NCBI RefSeq assembly: GCF_007859075.1
Contig: NZ_VOAK01000011.1
Span: 310,001-374,000 of the forward strand
DNA from: Gemmobacter aquaticus
GTDB lineage: Bacteria; Pseudomonadota; Alphaproteobacteria; Rhodobacterales; Rhodobacteraceae
Length of the DNA stretch: 64,000 nt
Direction: 5' to 3'
Shown: positions 63,928 to 64,000 of the stretch, one piece after another
Numbering within the stretch: the stretch's first letter is position 1
Layout: every line of letters begins with the position of its first letter
Program-made: the position numbers and the translations under genes
Notes under the pieces: generated by a model
Database searches by the model: none
Told to the model about the DNA's origin: nothing
What the model saw: the letters and a program-made list of their open reading frames with translations, nothing else

Positions 63928-64000
63928 GCGCCTGTCCCCTTGCCGTGCAGGGGGCTGTTTAACGCTGCTCGCGCGCAGGGAAAAGGGTCTTTGGGACAGG

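Noticed and set aside
1-64000. tRNA, rRNA, CRISPR, insertion sequence or prophage genes
   Set aside because: No tRNA cloverleaf, direct-repeat array, transposase or phage gene could be recognised in either strand.

Overview
The window is a gene-dense, high-GC chromosomal segment that reads as a member of the Rhodobacterales (Rhodobacteraceae-like Alphaproteobacteria). This rests on the protein sequences (short alphaproteobacterial NAD kinase, DUF6455 and Hint-domain proteins, malic enzyme fused to a phosphotransacetylase-like domain), on the gene order aroA / ATP-grasp / cmk / rpsA / ihfB / lapA-like / trpF / trpB, and on FnrL-type and TTTGCAAA-type sites. I see no IS element, prophage, CRISPR array, tRNA or rRNA gene. 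No gap between genes exceeds about 300 bp.

Layout. 1-12 kb: 3' end of an MHS/ProP-like MFS transporter, a stand-alone receiver protein, dnaG, rpoD, then nrdR-ribD and an AsmA-like protein on the minus strand, rimO, a diacylglycerol kinase and an IMPACT-family protein. 12-25 kb: a DUF6455 protein with a perfect FNR box, an M48 lipoprotein, argD-argF, an MFS exporter, a NIDO-Hint protein, hrpB, a glutamine-synthetase-like enzyme paired with a class-III aminotransferase, and trmB. 25-35 kb: an amidohydrolase, the overlapping aroA-TupA-like-cmk operon, rpsA, ihfB, a LapA-like protein, trpF and trpB. 35-45 kb: a serine hydrolase, pth, rplY, an L-lactate dehydrogenase-like flavoprotein, trpA, ychF, a 59-residue membrane protein with an FNR-like box, an alpha/beta hydrolase, glyA and nadK. 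45-55 kb: prpE (propionyl-CoA synthesis), a maeB-type malic enzyme, and a tight nucleoside-salvage operon cdd-deoA-deoB-add-upp followed by a SPOR-domain protein. 55-64 kb: an M48-like membrane protein without its zinc motif, an acyl-CoA synthetase, a DMT transporter, thymidine kinase, a DEAD-box helicase, a VOC protein and metG.

Themes. Most genes are core information processing (dnaG, rpoD, rpsA, rplY, ihfB, metG, rimO, trmB, pth, ychF, hrpB, DEAD helicase) or central biosynthesis (aroA, trpA/B/F, argD/F, ribD, glyA). The five-gene salvage operon and the nearby tdk together cover cytidine/deoxycytidine deamination, thymidine phosphorolysis, pentose-phosphate recovery, adenosine deamination, uracil rescue and thymidine phosphorylation.

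The less ordinary content is mostly non-coding: a dispersed intergenic repeat family (at least six copies), four GATTC (GANTC) sites packed just upstream of rpoD, TTTGCAAA half-sites upstream of prpE, FNR-type boxes before two small unknown genes, inverted repeats in front of lldD, an MFS gene and rplY, and overlapping alternative hairpins covering the ribosome-binding site of an amidohydrolase. Among proteins, the NIDO-Hint fusion and the inactivated M48 homologue stand out. I did not find a clear multi-gene novel system.
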